A DNA stretch of 64,000 bases, taken from Paenarthrobacter ureafaciens. Its GTDB lineage: Bacteria; Actinomycetota; Actinomycetes; Actinomycetales; Micrococcaceae. Each line of letters begins with the position of its first letter. Within the stretch, counting starts at the first letter, position 1. The stretch spans positions 496,001 through 560,000 of the forward strand of contig NZ_SBHM01000007.1 in NCBI RefSeq assembly GCF_004028095.1. Direction: 5' to 3'. Position numbers and translations under genes: made by a program. The notes beneath the pieces are model-generated. The model searched no databases. It saw nothing but the letters and a program-made list of their open reading frames with translations, and had not been told where the DNA came from. Positions 27,267 to 35,811 of the stretch are shown piece by piece.

Positions 27267-27872
27267 TTATTGGCGTAGCCAGATTAGGACGGAGTAGAGG
27301 GCGACCCCCGAGCGGTAGGTGATGGCGAGCTTGTCGTATCGGGTGGCGATGCTGCGCCATTGCTTGAAAATGTTGAAGGACTGCTCGACGACGGACCTGC
27401 CTTTGTAGGCCTCGCTGTCGAAGTCCACGGGTCGGCCACCGCGTGCGCCTTTGCGTTTGCGGTTGGCGATCTGGTCTCTGGGTTCGGGAATGACTGCCTT
27501 GATCTTCCGGGCCCGCAGGAGTGAGCGGTTGGCCCTGGAAGAGTAGGCCTTGTCGCCCATCACCGTGTCGGGGCGGGTCCGGGCCCGGCCCGTTCCGGCG
27601 CGCGGGACGTTGATGGCGTCGATGACGTGCGGGAACACGCGTGAGTCCGAACCTTGGCCTGGTCCAATGATGAACGCCAGAGGTCTGCCTTTCCCGTCGC
27701 AGGCGTGGTGGATCTTCGTGCTCAAGCCGCCACGGGAACGCCCAACTGCGTGATCCTCAGGCTCGGCCGAGAGTTTCTTGTAATTCGGCGGATCCCCCTG
27801 TGTTGCGGGGAAGGTTGGTTCCGTGCTGGTGGGCGCGGTTGATCGTTGAGTCCACCGATACAGTCCAGTCAA
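27267..27872 (-). CDS. IS transposase, downstream frame (orfB)
   Basis: Carries the DDE catalytic part: DHAVGRSRGGLSTKIHHACD, TVMGDKAYSSRANRSLLR (second Asp) and YKGRSVVEQSFNIFKQW (Glu), then the family C-terminus. It is in the +1 frame relative to orfA and overlaps it by 116 nt, so the working enzyme is expected from ribosomal frameshifting. CCCC and GGGGG runs within the overlap are candidate slip sites. The nominal ATG is probably not used on its own. Confidence 0.9.
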   Translation of the reverse strand: MTGLYRWTQRSTAPTSTEPTFPATQGDPPNYKKLSAEPEDHAVGRSRGGLSTKIHHACDGKGRPLAFIIGPGQGSDSRVFPHVIDAINVPRAGTGRARTRPDTVMGDKAYSSRANRSLLRARKIKAVIPEPRDQIANRKRKGARGGRPVDFDSEAYKGRSVVEQSFNIFKQWRSIATRYDKLAITYRSGVALYSVLIWLRQ

Positions 27873-28149
27873 TCTCCCCGTCGGCGTCAGCTTCGGTCAG
27901 CAGCACGGAGTGGATTCGGTCCCAGATTCCGTCTGCTGCGAAGCGGCGGTGGCGCTTCCATACCGTCTGCCACGGACCGAACTGCTCCGGCAGGTCCCGC
28001 CAGGCAATCCCGCACCGGTACCGGTAAGCGATGCCCTCCACAACTTGGCGGTGGTTCCGGAACGGGCGACCGCGCTGGCCGTCGGAACTGGGCAGCAACG
28101 GCTCAACGCGGGCCCACTGATCATCGGTAAAGACTTGGAAACGAGACAC
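27757..28149 (-). CDS. IS transposase, upstream frame (orfA)
   Basis: A 130-residue N-terminal part of an IS5-family transposase (DUF4096-like): FTDDQWARVEPLLPS, RQVVEGIAYRYRCGIAWRDLP, WQTVWKRHRRF, and the first catalytic Asp in VSVDSTINRAHQHG. Reads into orfB by frameshift. Confidence 0.9.
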   Translation of the reverse strand: MSRFQVFTDDQWARVEPLLPSSDGQRGRPFRNHRQVVEGIAYRYRCGIAWRDLPEQFGPWQTVWKRHRRFAADGIWDRIHSVLLTEADADGEIDWTVSVDSTINRAHQHGTNLPRNTGGSAELQETLGRA

Positions 28150-28207
28150 GCCCCCAAGTTTTCCAGCCGGCGGTCAGCCTATTTGGGAGACACGCCCTAG
28201 TACGCCC

Positions 28208-28786
28208 CTAGTGCCGGATCACCGACTCCACTGCGGCGATGGCTGCTGCCGTGATCATCTCCTTCTGCCCTGAACCCTCCACGGTCAAGAGAATCCCGCG
28301 CTGTTCATAGGCACTGATGACGGGACGCGTCTGCTCCCGGTACAGCTCCAGCCGCCGCTTGATGACGGGACCGGTATCGTCTCTGCGGCCCTGGTCCTTG
28401 GCCCGCAGGAGCATCCGTTCCAGCAATTCGTCGTCGGAAACCGTGAGGGCCAGGACGGCTTCCAGCGCCTGGTGCCGCGTACCGAGCAGCGCGTCAAGCG
28501 ATTCCACCTGTGCCACGGTCCTCGGGTACCCGTCCAGCACGAAGCCCGCACCGGCGTCGTCAACTTCCAGGCGCTGACTCAGCATCGCCGTGGTGACGTG
28601 GTCCGGCACGAACTCGCCACGGTCCATGTAGCGTCCGGCCTCCGCACCGAGGCTTGTCCCGTCGCGGACATGGGCCCTGAAGAGATCGCCCGTTGAAATC
28701 GCGGGCACGGAGAAGTGCTTGGCGATGTGTTCAGCCTGTGTTCCCTTGCCAGAACCGGGAGGTCCCATGATGATCAGTCGCGCCAT
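28208..28786 (-). CDS. adk: adenylate kinase
   Basis: A 192-residue adenylate kinase (ATP + AMP to 2 ADP). P-loop IIMGPPGSGKGTQ at the N-terminus, AMP-binding STGDLFRAHV, DGYPRTVAQ, and a short LID (LRAKDQGRRDDTGPVIKRRL) without zinc cysteines, as in Actinobacteria. The location away from a ribosomal-protein/secY cluster suggests a second, accessory copy. The start MARLIIMG is chosen because family homology begins there. The stop lies 10 bp from the IS right end. Confidence 0.92.
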   Translation of the reverse strand: MARLIIMGPPGSGKGTQAEHIAKHFSVPAISTGDLFRAHVRDGTSLGAEAGRYMDRGEFVPDHVTTAMLSQRLEVDDAGAGFVLDGYPRTVAQVESLDALLGTRHQALEAVLALTVSDDELLERMLLRAKDQGRRDDTGPVIKRRLELYREQTRPVISAYEQRGILLTVEGSGQKEMITAAAIAAVESVIRH

Positions 28787-28903
28787 GACGCTGGTCCATT
28801 CGAAAGAGGCGGAGACTTCAACCATACGCCCCTGCGCTTTATCGCGGCACCCCGCCCTTGCGAGCCCCATCACATCGGAGTACGGTTTTTGAAACGTCAC
28901 AAA

Positions 28904-28915
28904 GAAAGCGCTTTC
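28904..28915. promoter_or_regulatory. LacI-type operator before the lyase gene
   Basis: GAAAGCGCTTTC is a perfect 12-bp palindrome with a central CG, the hallmark of LacI-family sites. It sits 24 bp before the start of the rhamnogalacturonan lyase-like gene, where it would block the promoter. No lacI gene is adjacent. Confidence 0.6.
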
Positions 28916-28938
28916 CCAGACTCTTGAGGTGAAATTCC

Positions 28939-31617
28939 ATGACACAGCACGCCCCGGTCACGTGGATCGACGGCGCACCCCCCGCCACGCTCAGCGGTGG
29001 CTCCACTTGGGGAATGCCCTTCCAGCGCGGAACAGTCCATGACGCCGATGCCCTGTCCGTCGTCGACGCGGACGGCACCGCCACCCCCTCCCATGCCTGG
29101 CCCTTGGCTACCTGGCCCGACGGCTCCCTCAAGTGGGCCGGACTCGCCATCGGCGCCACGGACAACCCCTCAACCAGCTACTCAGTGCAGCTTCCTTCCG
29201 GCGCGGCGGACGGAACGCAAGCGCACGACGCCGGTCCGGCAGCCGCCGTCGTACGTGAACCGCAGGTGGTGGTCACCGAAACGGCGGAAACCATCACAGT
29301 CTCCACAGGAACAATGGACATGCTTCTGGCGCGCACCGGCGACCGGCTGTTCCGAAGCCTGACGCGGGACGGCTCGGTGGTGGCCCGGGACGCACAACTG
29401 GTAAGCCTGCTGCAGGACGGGATTGCCGAGGGCGCCGGCAGCACGAGCAGGGAAGGATTCACGGGCCACCTCGAGTCGGCGACGGTGGAACAGAGCGGGC
29501 CCGTGCGGGCTGTGGTGCGGATGGACGGCCGGCATCGTTCGGATAGTCCACAGTCGCCACGGCGGGAATGGCTCCCCTTCACTGTTCGTTTCTACTTCCT
29601 CGCCGGCGCCCGGAGCGTTCGCATGGTGCACTCGTTCGTGTGGGACGGAAATGTTGAAAAAGACTTCCTGGCCGGCTTGGGCGTGCGGTTCACGGTCCCC
29701 TTGGCCAGCGAACTGCACGATCGGCACGTACGGCTTGCCGGGGCGGACGGCGGGTTCCTGGTGGAGGCCGTCCGCGGACTGACGGGCCTTCGCCGCGATC
29801 CGGGCGCCGAAGTGCGGAAAGCCCAGCTCGGCGGGGAACCCACGCCGCCGCTGGAGCAGTGGAATCCGGAGGTCTCCGAGCGCCTGCACCTGATTCCCGC
29901 GTGGAACGACTTCACCCTCACGCAGTTGTCCGCCGATGGCTTTGAGCTCCGCAAACGGACCGCCGCCGGGCATGGCTGGGTGGGGATCTCGGGCGGCACC
30001 CGGTCCGCCGGTTTCTGCTCGCTGAGCGACGTCGGCGGCGGTTTCGGGATAGGGGTGCGGGACTTCTGGCAATCGCACCCCGGGCAGTTGGACATCCGCG
30101 GCGCCGCTACGGCCGAACCCAGCGTCACGGCGTGGCTCTACTCCCCCGAAGCCCAACCCATGGACCTGCGCTTCTACCACGACGGCCTGGGCCAGGACAC
30201 CTTCGAAGAGCAACTCGAAGGCCTGGAGATCACTTACGAGGACTACGAACCCGGCTTCGGCAGTGCACAAGGGATAGCAAGGACGCACGAGCTCACGCTC
30301 TTCGCCTACGACTCCACTCCCCCGGTCGAGTCACTGGAAACCGACGCAGCGTACGCCTCCCGGCCACCGGTCCTGCAACCCTCGCCCCAGTACCTGCACA
30401 GCGCGGGCGTCTTCGGCGACTGGACACCGGTGGATCGCAGCACGCCTCCCCGCGCGGAACTCGAAGACAAGCTGGACTTCCTCTTCGACTTCTACCGCGG
30501 CCAGCAGGAGCAGCGCCGTTGGTACGGTTTCTGGAACTACGGCGACGTCATGCATACCTACGATTCGGACCGGCACGTCTGGCGCTACGACGTCGGCGGC
30601 TATGCGTGGGACAACTCAGAGCTCTCCCCCGACTTGTGGCTTTGGTACATGTACCTCCGCTCCGGCCGCGCCGATGTGTTCCGTTTCGCCGAGGCCATGA
30701 CCCGGCACACCGGCGAGGTGGATGTCTACCATCTGGGCCCCTGGCGCGGACTTGGCTCGCGGCACAACGTCCAGCATTGGGGCTGCAGCGCCAAGCAATT
30801 GCGGATCAGCAACCCTGCCTATCGCCGGTTCTACTACTACCTGACGGCCGACGAACGGACCGGGGATCTCCTCACCGAACTGGTGGACAGCGACCATAAT
30901 TTCCTTGGCCTGGACCCGGTCCGCAAGGTTCGCCCCGATGCCGATACCTACCGCCCGGACCGCGGCGCACTGGGCGTTGGGCTGGGTACCGACTGGGGCT
31001 CGCTCGCGGCCACCTGGCTCACCGATTGGGAACGCACCGGCAACCCCCGCTCACGCGACCGCCTGTTGGGCACCATGGCTGACATCGGCGCCCTCAAGTA
31101 CGGCTTCCTCACGGGTGAGGCACTGTATGACCTGGATGCAGGAAGGTTCGACGCCGGACGCGAGGTCATCAGGGTCTCCCACCTGAGTGCGGTGTTCGGC
31201 TTGGTGGAGATCTGCAGCGAGCTCATCAGCCTGGTGCCGGACGATGGGTTCGAGGAGGCCTGGCTGCAGTATTGCCGGCTGTTCCTGGCTTCACCCGAAG
31301 AGCAGGCCGCCGAGGTGGGCCATGCGTTGGACGGCATCTACCTGACGCAGGCCCACAGCCGCCTCACGGCCTACGCAGCAGCCCGGCTTGGTTCGCCTGA
31401 GCTGGCCGCATCGGCCTGGTCCAGCTTCAGCGTCGGCGGCGAAAACCTGAACCATGCCGAGGCGTTCACCCTGAAGACGATCAAGCCCCCGTATGTCCTC
31501 CAACCCGTTGATGAGGCGCCCACGGTGTCCACCAATGACACCGCCCAGTTTGGCCTGGCCGCCATCCAGAACCTGGCCCTCATCGGCGGGCACCTGCCTG
31601 CAGATCCGGCGTCGTAA
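28939..31617 (+). CDS. exo-rhamnogalacturonan lyase family protein (PL26/YetA-like)
   Basis: An 892-residue protein similar to YetA/PcRGLX-type exo-rhamnogalacturonan lyases. N-terminal beta-rich region (TWGMPFQRGTVHD, ATWPDGSLKWAGLAI), central domain with RWYGFWNYGDVMHTYD and WDNSELSPDLWLWYMYLRSG, and a catalytic-domain segment VDVYHLGPWRGLGSRHNVQHWGC (quoted in part). No signal peptide, so it acts inside the cell on imported oligosaccharides. GAGGTGA lies before the ATG. No transporter is next to it. Confidence 0.85.
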   Translation: MTQHAPVTWIDGAPPATLSGGSTWGMPFQRGTVHDADALSVVDADGTATPSHAWPLATWPDGSLKWAGLAIGATDNPSTSYSVQLPSGAADGTQAHDAGPAAAVVREPQVVVTETAETITVSTGTMDMLLARTGDRLFRSLTRDGSVVARDAQLVSLLQDGIAEGAGSTSREGFTGHLESATVEQSGPVRAVVRMDGRHRSDSPQSPRREWLPFTVRFYFLAGARSVRMVHSFVWDGNVEKDFLAGLGVRFTVPLASELHDRHVRLAGADGGFLVEAVRGLTGLRRDPGAEVRKAQLGGEPTPPLEQWNPEVSERLHLIPAWNDFTLTQLSADGFELRKRTAAGHGWVGISGGTRSAGFCSLSDVGGGFGIGVRDFWQSHPGQLDIRGAATAEPSVTAWLYSPEAQPMDLRFYHDGLGQDTFEEQLEGLEITYEDYEPGFGSAQGIARTHELTLFAYDSTPPVESLETDAAYASRPPVLQPSPQYLHSAGVFGDWTPVDRSTPPRAELEDKLDFLFDFYRGQQEQRRWYGFWNYGDVMHTYDSDRHVWRYDVGGYAWDNSELSPDLWLWYMYLRSGRADVFRFAEAMTRHTGEVDVYHLGPWRGLGSRHNVQHWGCSAKQLRISNPAYRRFYYYLTADERTGDLLTELVDSDHNFLGLDPVRKVRPDADTYRPDRGALGVGLGTDWGSLAATWLTDWERTGNPRSRDRLLGTMADIGALKYGFLTGEALYDLDAGRFDAGREVIRVSHLSAVFGLVEICSELISLVPDDGFEEAWLQYCRLFLASPEEQAAEVGHALDGIYLTQAHSRLTAYAAARLGSPELAASAWSSFSVGGENLNHAEAFTLKTIKPPYVLQPVDEAPTVSTNDTAQFGLAAIQNLALIGGHLPADPAS

Positions 31618-31657
31618 TCCCTATACCTCTGGTCCGGATCCGCAAATCCAGATATAG

Positions 31658-31676
31658 TAAGTATGCTGACAAATTC
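31658..31676 (+). promoter_or_regulatory. shared 19-bp upstream motif, copy 1
   Basis: TAAGTATGCTGACAAATTC occurs 22 bp before the start of an acidic small protein. A copy with two mismatches lies before another acidic protein at 43676-43694. TATGCT could serve as a -10 element. Confidence 0.6.
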
Positions 31677-31697
31677 CGAGCGAGCCAGGAGGACGCT

Positions 31698-31976
31698 GTG
31701 ACCGAGAAGGATACGGAACGCACCACCGCAAGCGAAGACACTCTGAACCCAATCACCCATCCGTTCGACCAAACCAACGGACTGGCGGACGACCTCGACG
31801 GCGATTCCGACGGCACGGCTGAGAGCGATACGCGCAGCGAAGCCGAACGCACGGACGACGACGAATCAGGGGCAGGCGTACTGGACGGCGACACCAGCGA
31901 GGACGCCACAGGCCCCGAAGGCAGGAAAGGCCCGGGTGCCGTGCCGCCCCTCGGCGGAGCACTCGGACAGCACTAG
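31698..31976 (+). CDS. small highly acidic protein (92 aa)
   Basis: GTG start after CAGGAGG. The product is rich in Asp, Glu, Ser and Thr (for example DDLDGDSDGTAESDTRSEAE) and is predicted to be disordered, ending in a Gly/Pro-rich tail PPLGGALGQH. No domain recognised. It shares an upstream motif with the acidic protein at 43268-43639, suggesting a common, perhaps stress-linked, regulon. Function unknown. Confidence 0.65.
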   Translation: MTEKDTERTTASEDTLNPITHPFDQTNGLADDLDGDSDGTAESDTRSEAERTDDDESGAGVLDGDTSEDATGPEGRKGPGAVPPLGGALGQH

Positions 31977-31989
31977 CAGCACGTGGAAT

Positions 31990-32016
31990 GCCGCCCCGGC
32001 CATCGCCCGGGGCGGC
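31990..32016 (+). terminator. GC-rich hairpin after the acidic protein gene
   Basis: GCCGCCCCGG and CCGGGGCGGC form a 10-bp stem with a 7-nt loop, 14 bp after the stop codon. It is followed by ATCTCTTC only, so termination may be weak. Confidence 0.6.
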
Positions 32017-32046
32017 ATCTCTTCGTCACGACTTCAAAGGAACCTC

Positions 32047-32877
32047 ATGACTACCTGGCTTATTACCGGTTGCTCAACAGGCCTCGGCCAGGCCTTGGCG
32101 AAAGCCGTGCTCGAGAAGGGCCACAACGCGGTGGTCACCGCACGTGACACCGCAACCCTGCAGGACCTCACCACTGGATTCCCGACGACGGCCCTCGCCG
32201 TGGGGCTCGATGTCACCGACGCCACCCAGGTTGCCAATGCCGTGAAGAAGGCGGAGGACCGGTTCGGCGGCGTTGATGTGCTGGTCAATAACGCCGGATA
32301 CGGTTACCGTGCGGCCGTCGAAGAGGGCGATGGGGAGGATGTCAGGGCCCTTTTCGACACCAACGTGTTCGGCCCCGTATCCATGATCAAAGCGGTGCTT
32401 CCCGGCATGCGTGCACGGCGGTCCGGGGCCATTGTGAACATCTCCTCAATAGGCGCCCGGATTTGCCCTCCCGGTTCCGGTTACTACGCCGCTTCCAAGG
32501 CCGCGCTGGAAGGTATCTCGGGGTCAATGCAGAAGGAGCTGGCGCCGCTGGGAATCTCGGTCACAGCGGTGGAGCCGGGCGGATTCCGCACGGACTTTGC
32601 CCGGCGTTCCCTGACGCAGTCCGCGGAGGCCATCGATGACTATGCTGACACCGCCGGAAAGCGCCGCAAGGAAAACGACACCGTTCACGGTACCCAGCCC
32701 GGCGACCCGGACAAGGCTGCGCAGGTGATCATCGACGCCGTTGAAGCCGAAGAGACGCCCGCCTTCCTGTTGTTGGGAGCGGACGCCCTGTATGCCTACG
32801 ACGCCGTTGAAGAAGCAATGCGGGCCGAGGTGGAGCGCTGGCGGGAACGGAGCGGGAGCACCGGTTACACAGAGTAA
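32047..32877 (+). CDS. short-chain dehydrogenase/reductase
   Basis: A 276-residue classical SDR. Cofactor motif TGCSTGLGQ (TGxxxGxG), NNAGYG, catalytic Ser in NISSIGA and YYAASKAA (Tyr-x-x-x-Lys). The basic residue after the Gly motif is not decisive; TARD after the second strand points toward NADP(H). AAAGGAAC precedes the ATG. Substrate unknown; no operon partner. Confidence 0.92.
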   Translation: MTTWLITGCSTGLGQALAKAVLEKGHNAVVTARDTATLQDLTTGFPTTALAVGLDVTDATQVANAVKKAEDRFGGVDVLVNNAGYGYRAAVEEGDGEDVRALFDTNVFGPVSMIKAVLPGMRARRSGAIVNISSIGARICPPGSGYYAASKAALEGISGSMQKELAPLGISVTAVEPGGFRTDFARRSLTQSAEAIDDYADTAGKRRKENDTVHGTQPGDPDKAAQVIIDAVEAEETPAFLLLGADALYAYDAVEEAMRAEVERWRERSGSTGYTE

Positions 32878-32951
32878 AGAGCAACGTGTAATCGGTCACA
32901 CTTGGGCGGATTTGCTTGTCATTCAGGGCAGCCACCATGAACCATGAATGA

Positions 32952-32965
32952 GGGAACGCGTTCCC
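32952..32965. promoter_or_regulatory. orphan LacI-type palindrome
   Basis: GGGAACGCGTTCCC is a perfect 14-bp palindrome with the central CG typical of LacI-family operators. The nearest downstream gene is a small unknown protein about 90 bp away; no sugar gene is adjacent. Confidence 0.45.
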
Positions 32966-33056
32966 AACAAGCTGAATCAGCAATCCTCACCGACGAGGAT
33001 GCGGCCCCGGGCGAAGAGGCTTGGGGCTGTTAAAAGCCTGAGTGAAAGTACTGACA

Positions 33057-33227
33057 ATGACGACACATACTGACTCCATCTCGCTTAAAATCTGGGATAA
33101 CTCGGCAATCGACCACACCATCGAAGCCGCAATCCGGGATCTCACCCCTCGCGCCGCTGCGGAGAACTGCGGTATCTCCGTGACCCTCAGCGGACCCAAG
33201 ACCTTCACGGTCAGCCTTAACCGCTAA
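33057..33227 (+). CDS. small hypothetical protein (56 aa)
   Basis: MTTHTDSISLKIWDNSAIDH and a C-terminal VTLSGPKTFTVSLNR suggest a compact alpha/beta protein. An alternative GTG start lies five codons upstream; neither has a strong ribosome-binding site. A strong terminator begins 20 bp after the stop, supporting a real short transcript. Function unknown. Confidence 0.6.
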   Translation: MTTHTDSISLKIWDNSAIDHTIEAAIRDLTPRAAAENCGISVTLSGPKTFTVSLNR

Positions 33228-33247
33228 GCAGTCCAGACACACCAGAA

Positions 33248-33288
33248 AGCGGACGACTCCGGTACCCACCGGCGTCGTCCGCTTTTTT
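33248..33288 (+). terminator. Rho-independent terminator
   Basis: AGCGGACGAC pairs with GTCGTCCGCT, with an inner CCGGT/ACCGG pairing, followed by TTTTTT. Confidence 0.9.
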
Positions 33289-33389
33289 GTTGCTCCGCGA
33301 GTTCGCTGGAAACGTGCCAAACACCCTGCAAGTTTCCCTACGACGTCGCCGGTTTTGCGCCCGGCCGGTGACCAAGCCGTGGAGTAGCC

Positions 33390-33896
33390 TTGGACCTCGA
33401 GGCACAGCTTGTCAAGGGAGGACGCATCAGTATCCGAAGCGCAGGGATCCTGCTTTACAGGCGGTCCGCGGAGAATGGCTTGGAACTCTGGATTGCCCAC
33501 ATGGGCGGCCCTTTCTGGGCCCGCAAGGACCAGCACGCCTGGTCCATCCCGAAGGGTGAATTCGCAGACGACGAAGACCCGTTGGTTGCTGCCCGGCGCG
33601 AGTTCACGGAGGAGATCGGGTCACCCCCGCCGGACGCGGAGTACCACCTACTGGGCATCTTCCGGCAACCCTCCGGCAAACTCATCACAGCCTTCGCTGC
33701 GGAGGCCCCGGCTTTCCAGCCGGAGGAAGTGGTGAGCAACACCTTCCCCATGGAATGGCCCAAAGGCTCCGGTACCATCAAGGAGTTCCCCGAGATCGAC
33801 GACGCCCAATGGATCGACGAGGCAACAGCACGCACCAAGCTGGTCAAGGGTCAGCTGCCCATTGTGGATGCCCTGGTTGCGCACCTCAATGCTTGA
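33390..33896 (+). CDS. Nudix hydrolase
   Basis: A Nudix-domain protein of about 156-168 residues. The Nudix box GEFADDEDPLVAARREFTEEIG is complete (G-x5-E-x7-REFTEEIG). N-terminal AGILLYRRS and the AWSIPKG lead-in match the bacterial Ap4A/NDP-type DUF4743-like subgroup. A TTG start is given here, but an AGGGAGG sequence at 33415-33421 lies four bases before an in-frame ATC, where family homology (ISIRSAGILL) begins. The true start is therefore uncertain. Confidence 0.85.
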   Translation: MDLEAQLVKGGRISIRSAGILLYRRSAENGLELWIAHMGGPFWARKDQHAWSIPKGEFADDEDPLVAARREFTEEIGSPPPDAEYHLLGIFRQPSGKLITAFAAEAPAFQPEEVVSNTFPMEWPKGSGTIKEFPEIDDAQWIDEATARTKLVKGQLPIVDALVAHLNA

Positions 33897-34451
33897 TCAG
33901 CGTCTCAACGCCGCCGGAATCTGCGGTAGGCCCTCGATCTCAAGCCGTCTCAAAACATCATTGACGTCCAACGGAGGGTTCCGGAAAGCTTCGGACATAT
34001 TCCGCACCGCGACGTGTAGTTCCACAGCGTCCAAATAGAACTGATCCATGAGGAAATCGTCCGGGTGCTTGGCCTCAATGCCCCAGGGTTCCAGGAGCCC
34101 GACTGGGAAGTGCTTCAAATTCTTCGTGACGATGACCTGGGCTTGCGCCTTCATTGCCGCAGCCATCACATGGGCATCGCCTGCATCCGGAGACGCTGCA
34201 AACATCTGTTCCAGTGGTTCGTAGTTGGTTACAAGGCAGTCCGGAACGGCATCACACATCAGTTTTCGCGTGCGGTCCAGCTTGGAACCGTCAAGGTCAG
34301 GTCTATTGGCTTTAAGGTTTCGAAAAGTCTCGTCCAGGATGACTTCCGTCCAGCGGGCCTGCACCAAGCCACTCTGCGCTACCCGCACCAAGAGGTCCCG
34401 TAATGCGCTTGGGTAAAGGACATTGGCATCGTAGACGACCGTGAAGACCAC
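33897..34451 (-). CDS. PIN domain toxin
   Basis: A 184-residue PIN-domain ribonuclease. Acidic residues expected for metal binding appear in VVYDANVLYPS (Asp), VILDETFRNL (Glu) and GDAHVMAAAM (Asp), then VIVTKNLKHFP. GTG start adjoins the stop of the upstream HTH gene with no gap, the classic antitoxin-toxin order. Probable role: RNA cleavage when released from its antitoxin. Confidence 0.88.
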   Translation of the reverse strand: MVFTVVYDANVLYPSALRDLLVRVAQSGLVQARWTEVILDETFRNLKANRPDLDGSKLDRTRKLMCDAVPDCLVTNYEPLEQMFAASPDAGDAHVMAAAMKAQAQVIVTKNLKHFPVGLLEPWGIEAKHPDDFLMDQFYLDAVELHVAVRNMSEAFRNPPLDVNDVLRRLEIEGLPQIPAALRR

Positions 34452-34907
34452 CTAAATGAGCCCCATTTCCTGTCCCAGCGCCGATAACTCGTCCGCAGCG
34501 TCCTTCTGGGCCACCAAAGCCCGGCGTTTGTAATCGTAGAGTGACTCCGCCATCACGCGGCGGTGTGTGCCTACCTTACGGAACTCGATCTGACCTGATT
34601 CCAGTAACCGGACCAAATAGGGACGCGATACGTTGAGCAGATCCGCAGCTTGCTGAGTCGTCAGTTCGGCATTCATCGGGATGACGGTGACTCCTTGCCC
34701 GGCCGCCATCTTTCCCAGAATTCGAATCATCAGTTCGGCTGCAGGTCCGGGCATCTCCAGGTGCCCACCGTCAGCCACTGTCATCTCAACCGGCTGGCGC
34801 GGGTCAGTGTGCGAGTCCACGGCCCTCCGCAGGACCTTCAATGCGTCACGGGCCAGCTCAGCATCGCTTCCGTGCGGATACGCCGGAGTTGCCGGCTCAA
34901 CGGTCAT
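34452..34907 (-). CDS. excisionase-type HTH antitoxin
   Basis: A 151-residue protein with a MerR/excisionase-type helix-turn-helix near the C-terminus (LTTQQAADLLNVSRPYLVRLL followed by FRKVGTHRRV). GGAGG precedes the ATG. The N-terminal half is Pro/Ala-rich and may contact the PIN partner encoded directly downstream. Expected to bind its own promoter. Confidence 0.85.
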   Translation of the reverse strand: MTVEPATPAYPHGSDAELARDALKVLRRAVDSHTDPRQPVEMTVADGGHLEMPGPAAELMIRILGKMAAGQGVTVIPMNAELTTQQAADLLNVSRPYLVRLLESGQIEFRKVGTHRRVMAESLYDYKRRALVAQKDAADELSALGQEMGLI

Positions 34908-34982
34908 CGTGCGTCCTCCTAGGTTGGGCAGGGTACCCAAGCAAGCTTAGTCGCTAAACGAAATAAACGAAACGCCTTCCTG

Positions 34983-35753
34983 CTATCGGCTCTTCCTTGT
35001 TGTGAACTCCTGGATCCAGTCAACGGTTTCGGGGTGGTCCAGGTGGAGGCCGTGCCCTGCCCCCGGGACGCGGACCAGCACTGAGCCCCGGATGTGTCGC
35101 CGGAGCGCAACGGCGTTCGGCAGCGGCGTCAACGGGTCCTCCGTCCCGTGGAGAATCAACGTCGGAGCCAGGATGGAACCCAGTTCCGACCACGCGTCAT
35201 GCTCACGGCTGGCCCTGAAATGACGCGACTTTGCCCAGGCCGAGGCCCTGGACGTGAAGAACGTTTGCACCGCCTCGGGGTGGTCCGCAGCCCACTCCGC
35301 ATCGAAGAACAAAGGGGCCAGCCGTACCAGGTCGCCGCTCACCAGGGCCGCCGGGTCCGCCCGCATCCCCGGATCCGTTGATCGTCCTCCACTGCTCGCA
35401 GCCAGGATCAACGTCCTCACTCGCTCAGGGAAGTCGATGGCGAGCCACTGCCCTATCCGGCCACCCATGGAGTGCCCATATACGTCCGCAGTCTCCACCC
35501 CGGCGGCGTCCAGTACAGCAACCGCATCGGCAGCCAGCAAACGGGTGGAATAGCGATCAGCTTGCCCCTGCCCGCTGCGGCCAACCCCACGGTGGTCGAA
35601 GCGGATTACGCGATAAAAGCGGGACAACAGTTCCGCCGTCAGGCCCCAACCGTCCATGGCCGTCGCCTGACCGGCGATCAACAGCAATGGCTCCCCGCCG
35701 CCGGACTCCGTCCACGCCAGTTCGGTTCCGTCAGGGGCCGCAGCAAAGTTCAC
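34983..35753 (-). CDS. alpha/beta hydrolase
   Basis: A 256-residue alpha/beta hydrolase. Nucleophile elbow GHSMGGRIG (Ser), later Asp in LILHGTEDPLTPL and His in GAGHGLHLDHP. RFDHRGVGRSG is the oxyanion-loop region. GTG start. Resembles 3-oxoadipate enol-lactonase-like hydrolases, but no catabolic neighbours support this. Confidence 0.88.
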   Translation of the reverse strand: MNFAAAPDGTELAWTESGGGEPLLLIAGQATAMDGWGLTAELLSRFYRVIRFDHRGVGRSGQGQADRYSTRLLAADAVAVLDAAGVETADVYGHSMGGRIGQWLAIDFPERVRTLILAASSGGRSTDPGMRADPAALVSGDLVRLAPLFFDAEWAADHPEAVQTFFTSRASAWAKSRHFRASREHDAWSELGSILAPTLILHGTEDPLTPLPNAVALRRHIRGSVLVRVPGAGHGLHLDHPETVDWIQEFTTRKSR

Positions 35754-35811
35754 CGTGACACTTTATCGGTGCAGCGGCCGGAAGGGTCTGCGCGGCGGCT
35801 AGCGTTAAGGG

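Larger units (their letters stand above)
27255..28197. mobile_element. IS5-family insertion sequence (IS427-like group)
   Basis: A 943-bp element with perfect 12-bp terminal inverted repeats GGGCGTGTCTCC/GGAGACACGCCC, flanked by TA on both sides (CTAG at each junction), which fits the YTAR target preference of this family. It encodes a two-frame transposase on the minus strand. It appears intact. Confidence 0.92.

Noticed and set aside
33897..34907. Phage integration module because of the excisionase-like HTH
   Set aside because: No integrase or attachment-site repeat; the adjacent PIN gene makes a toxin-antitoxin pair the simpler reading.
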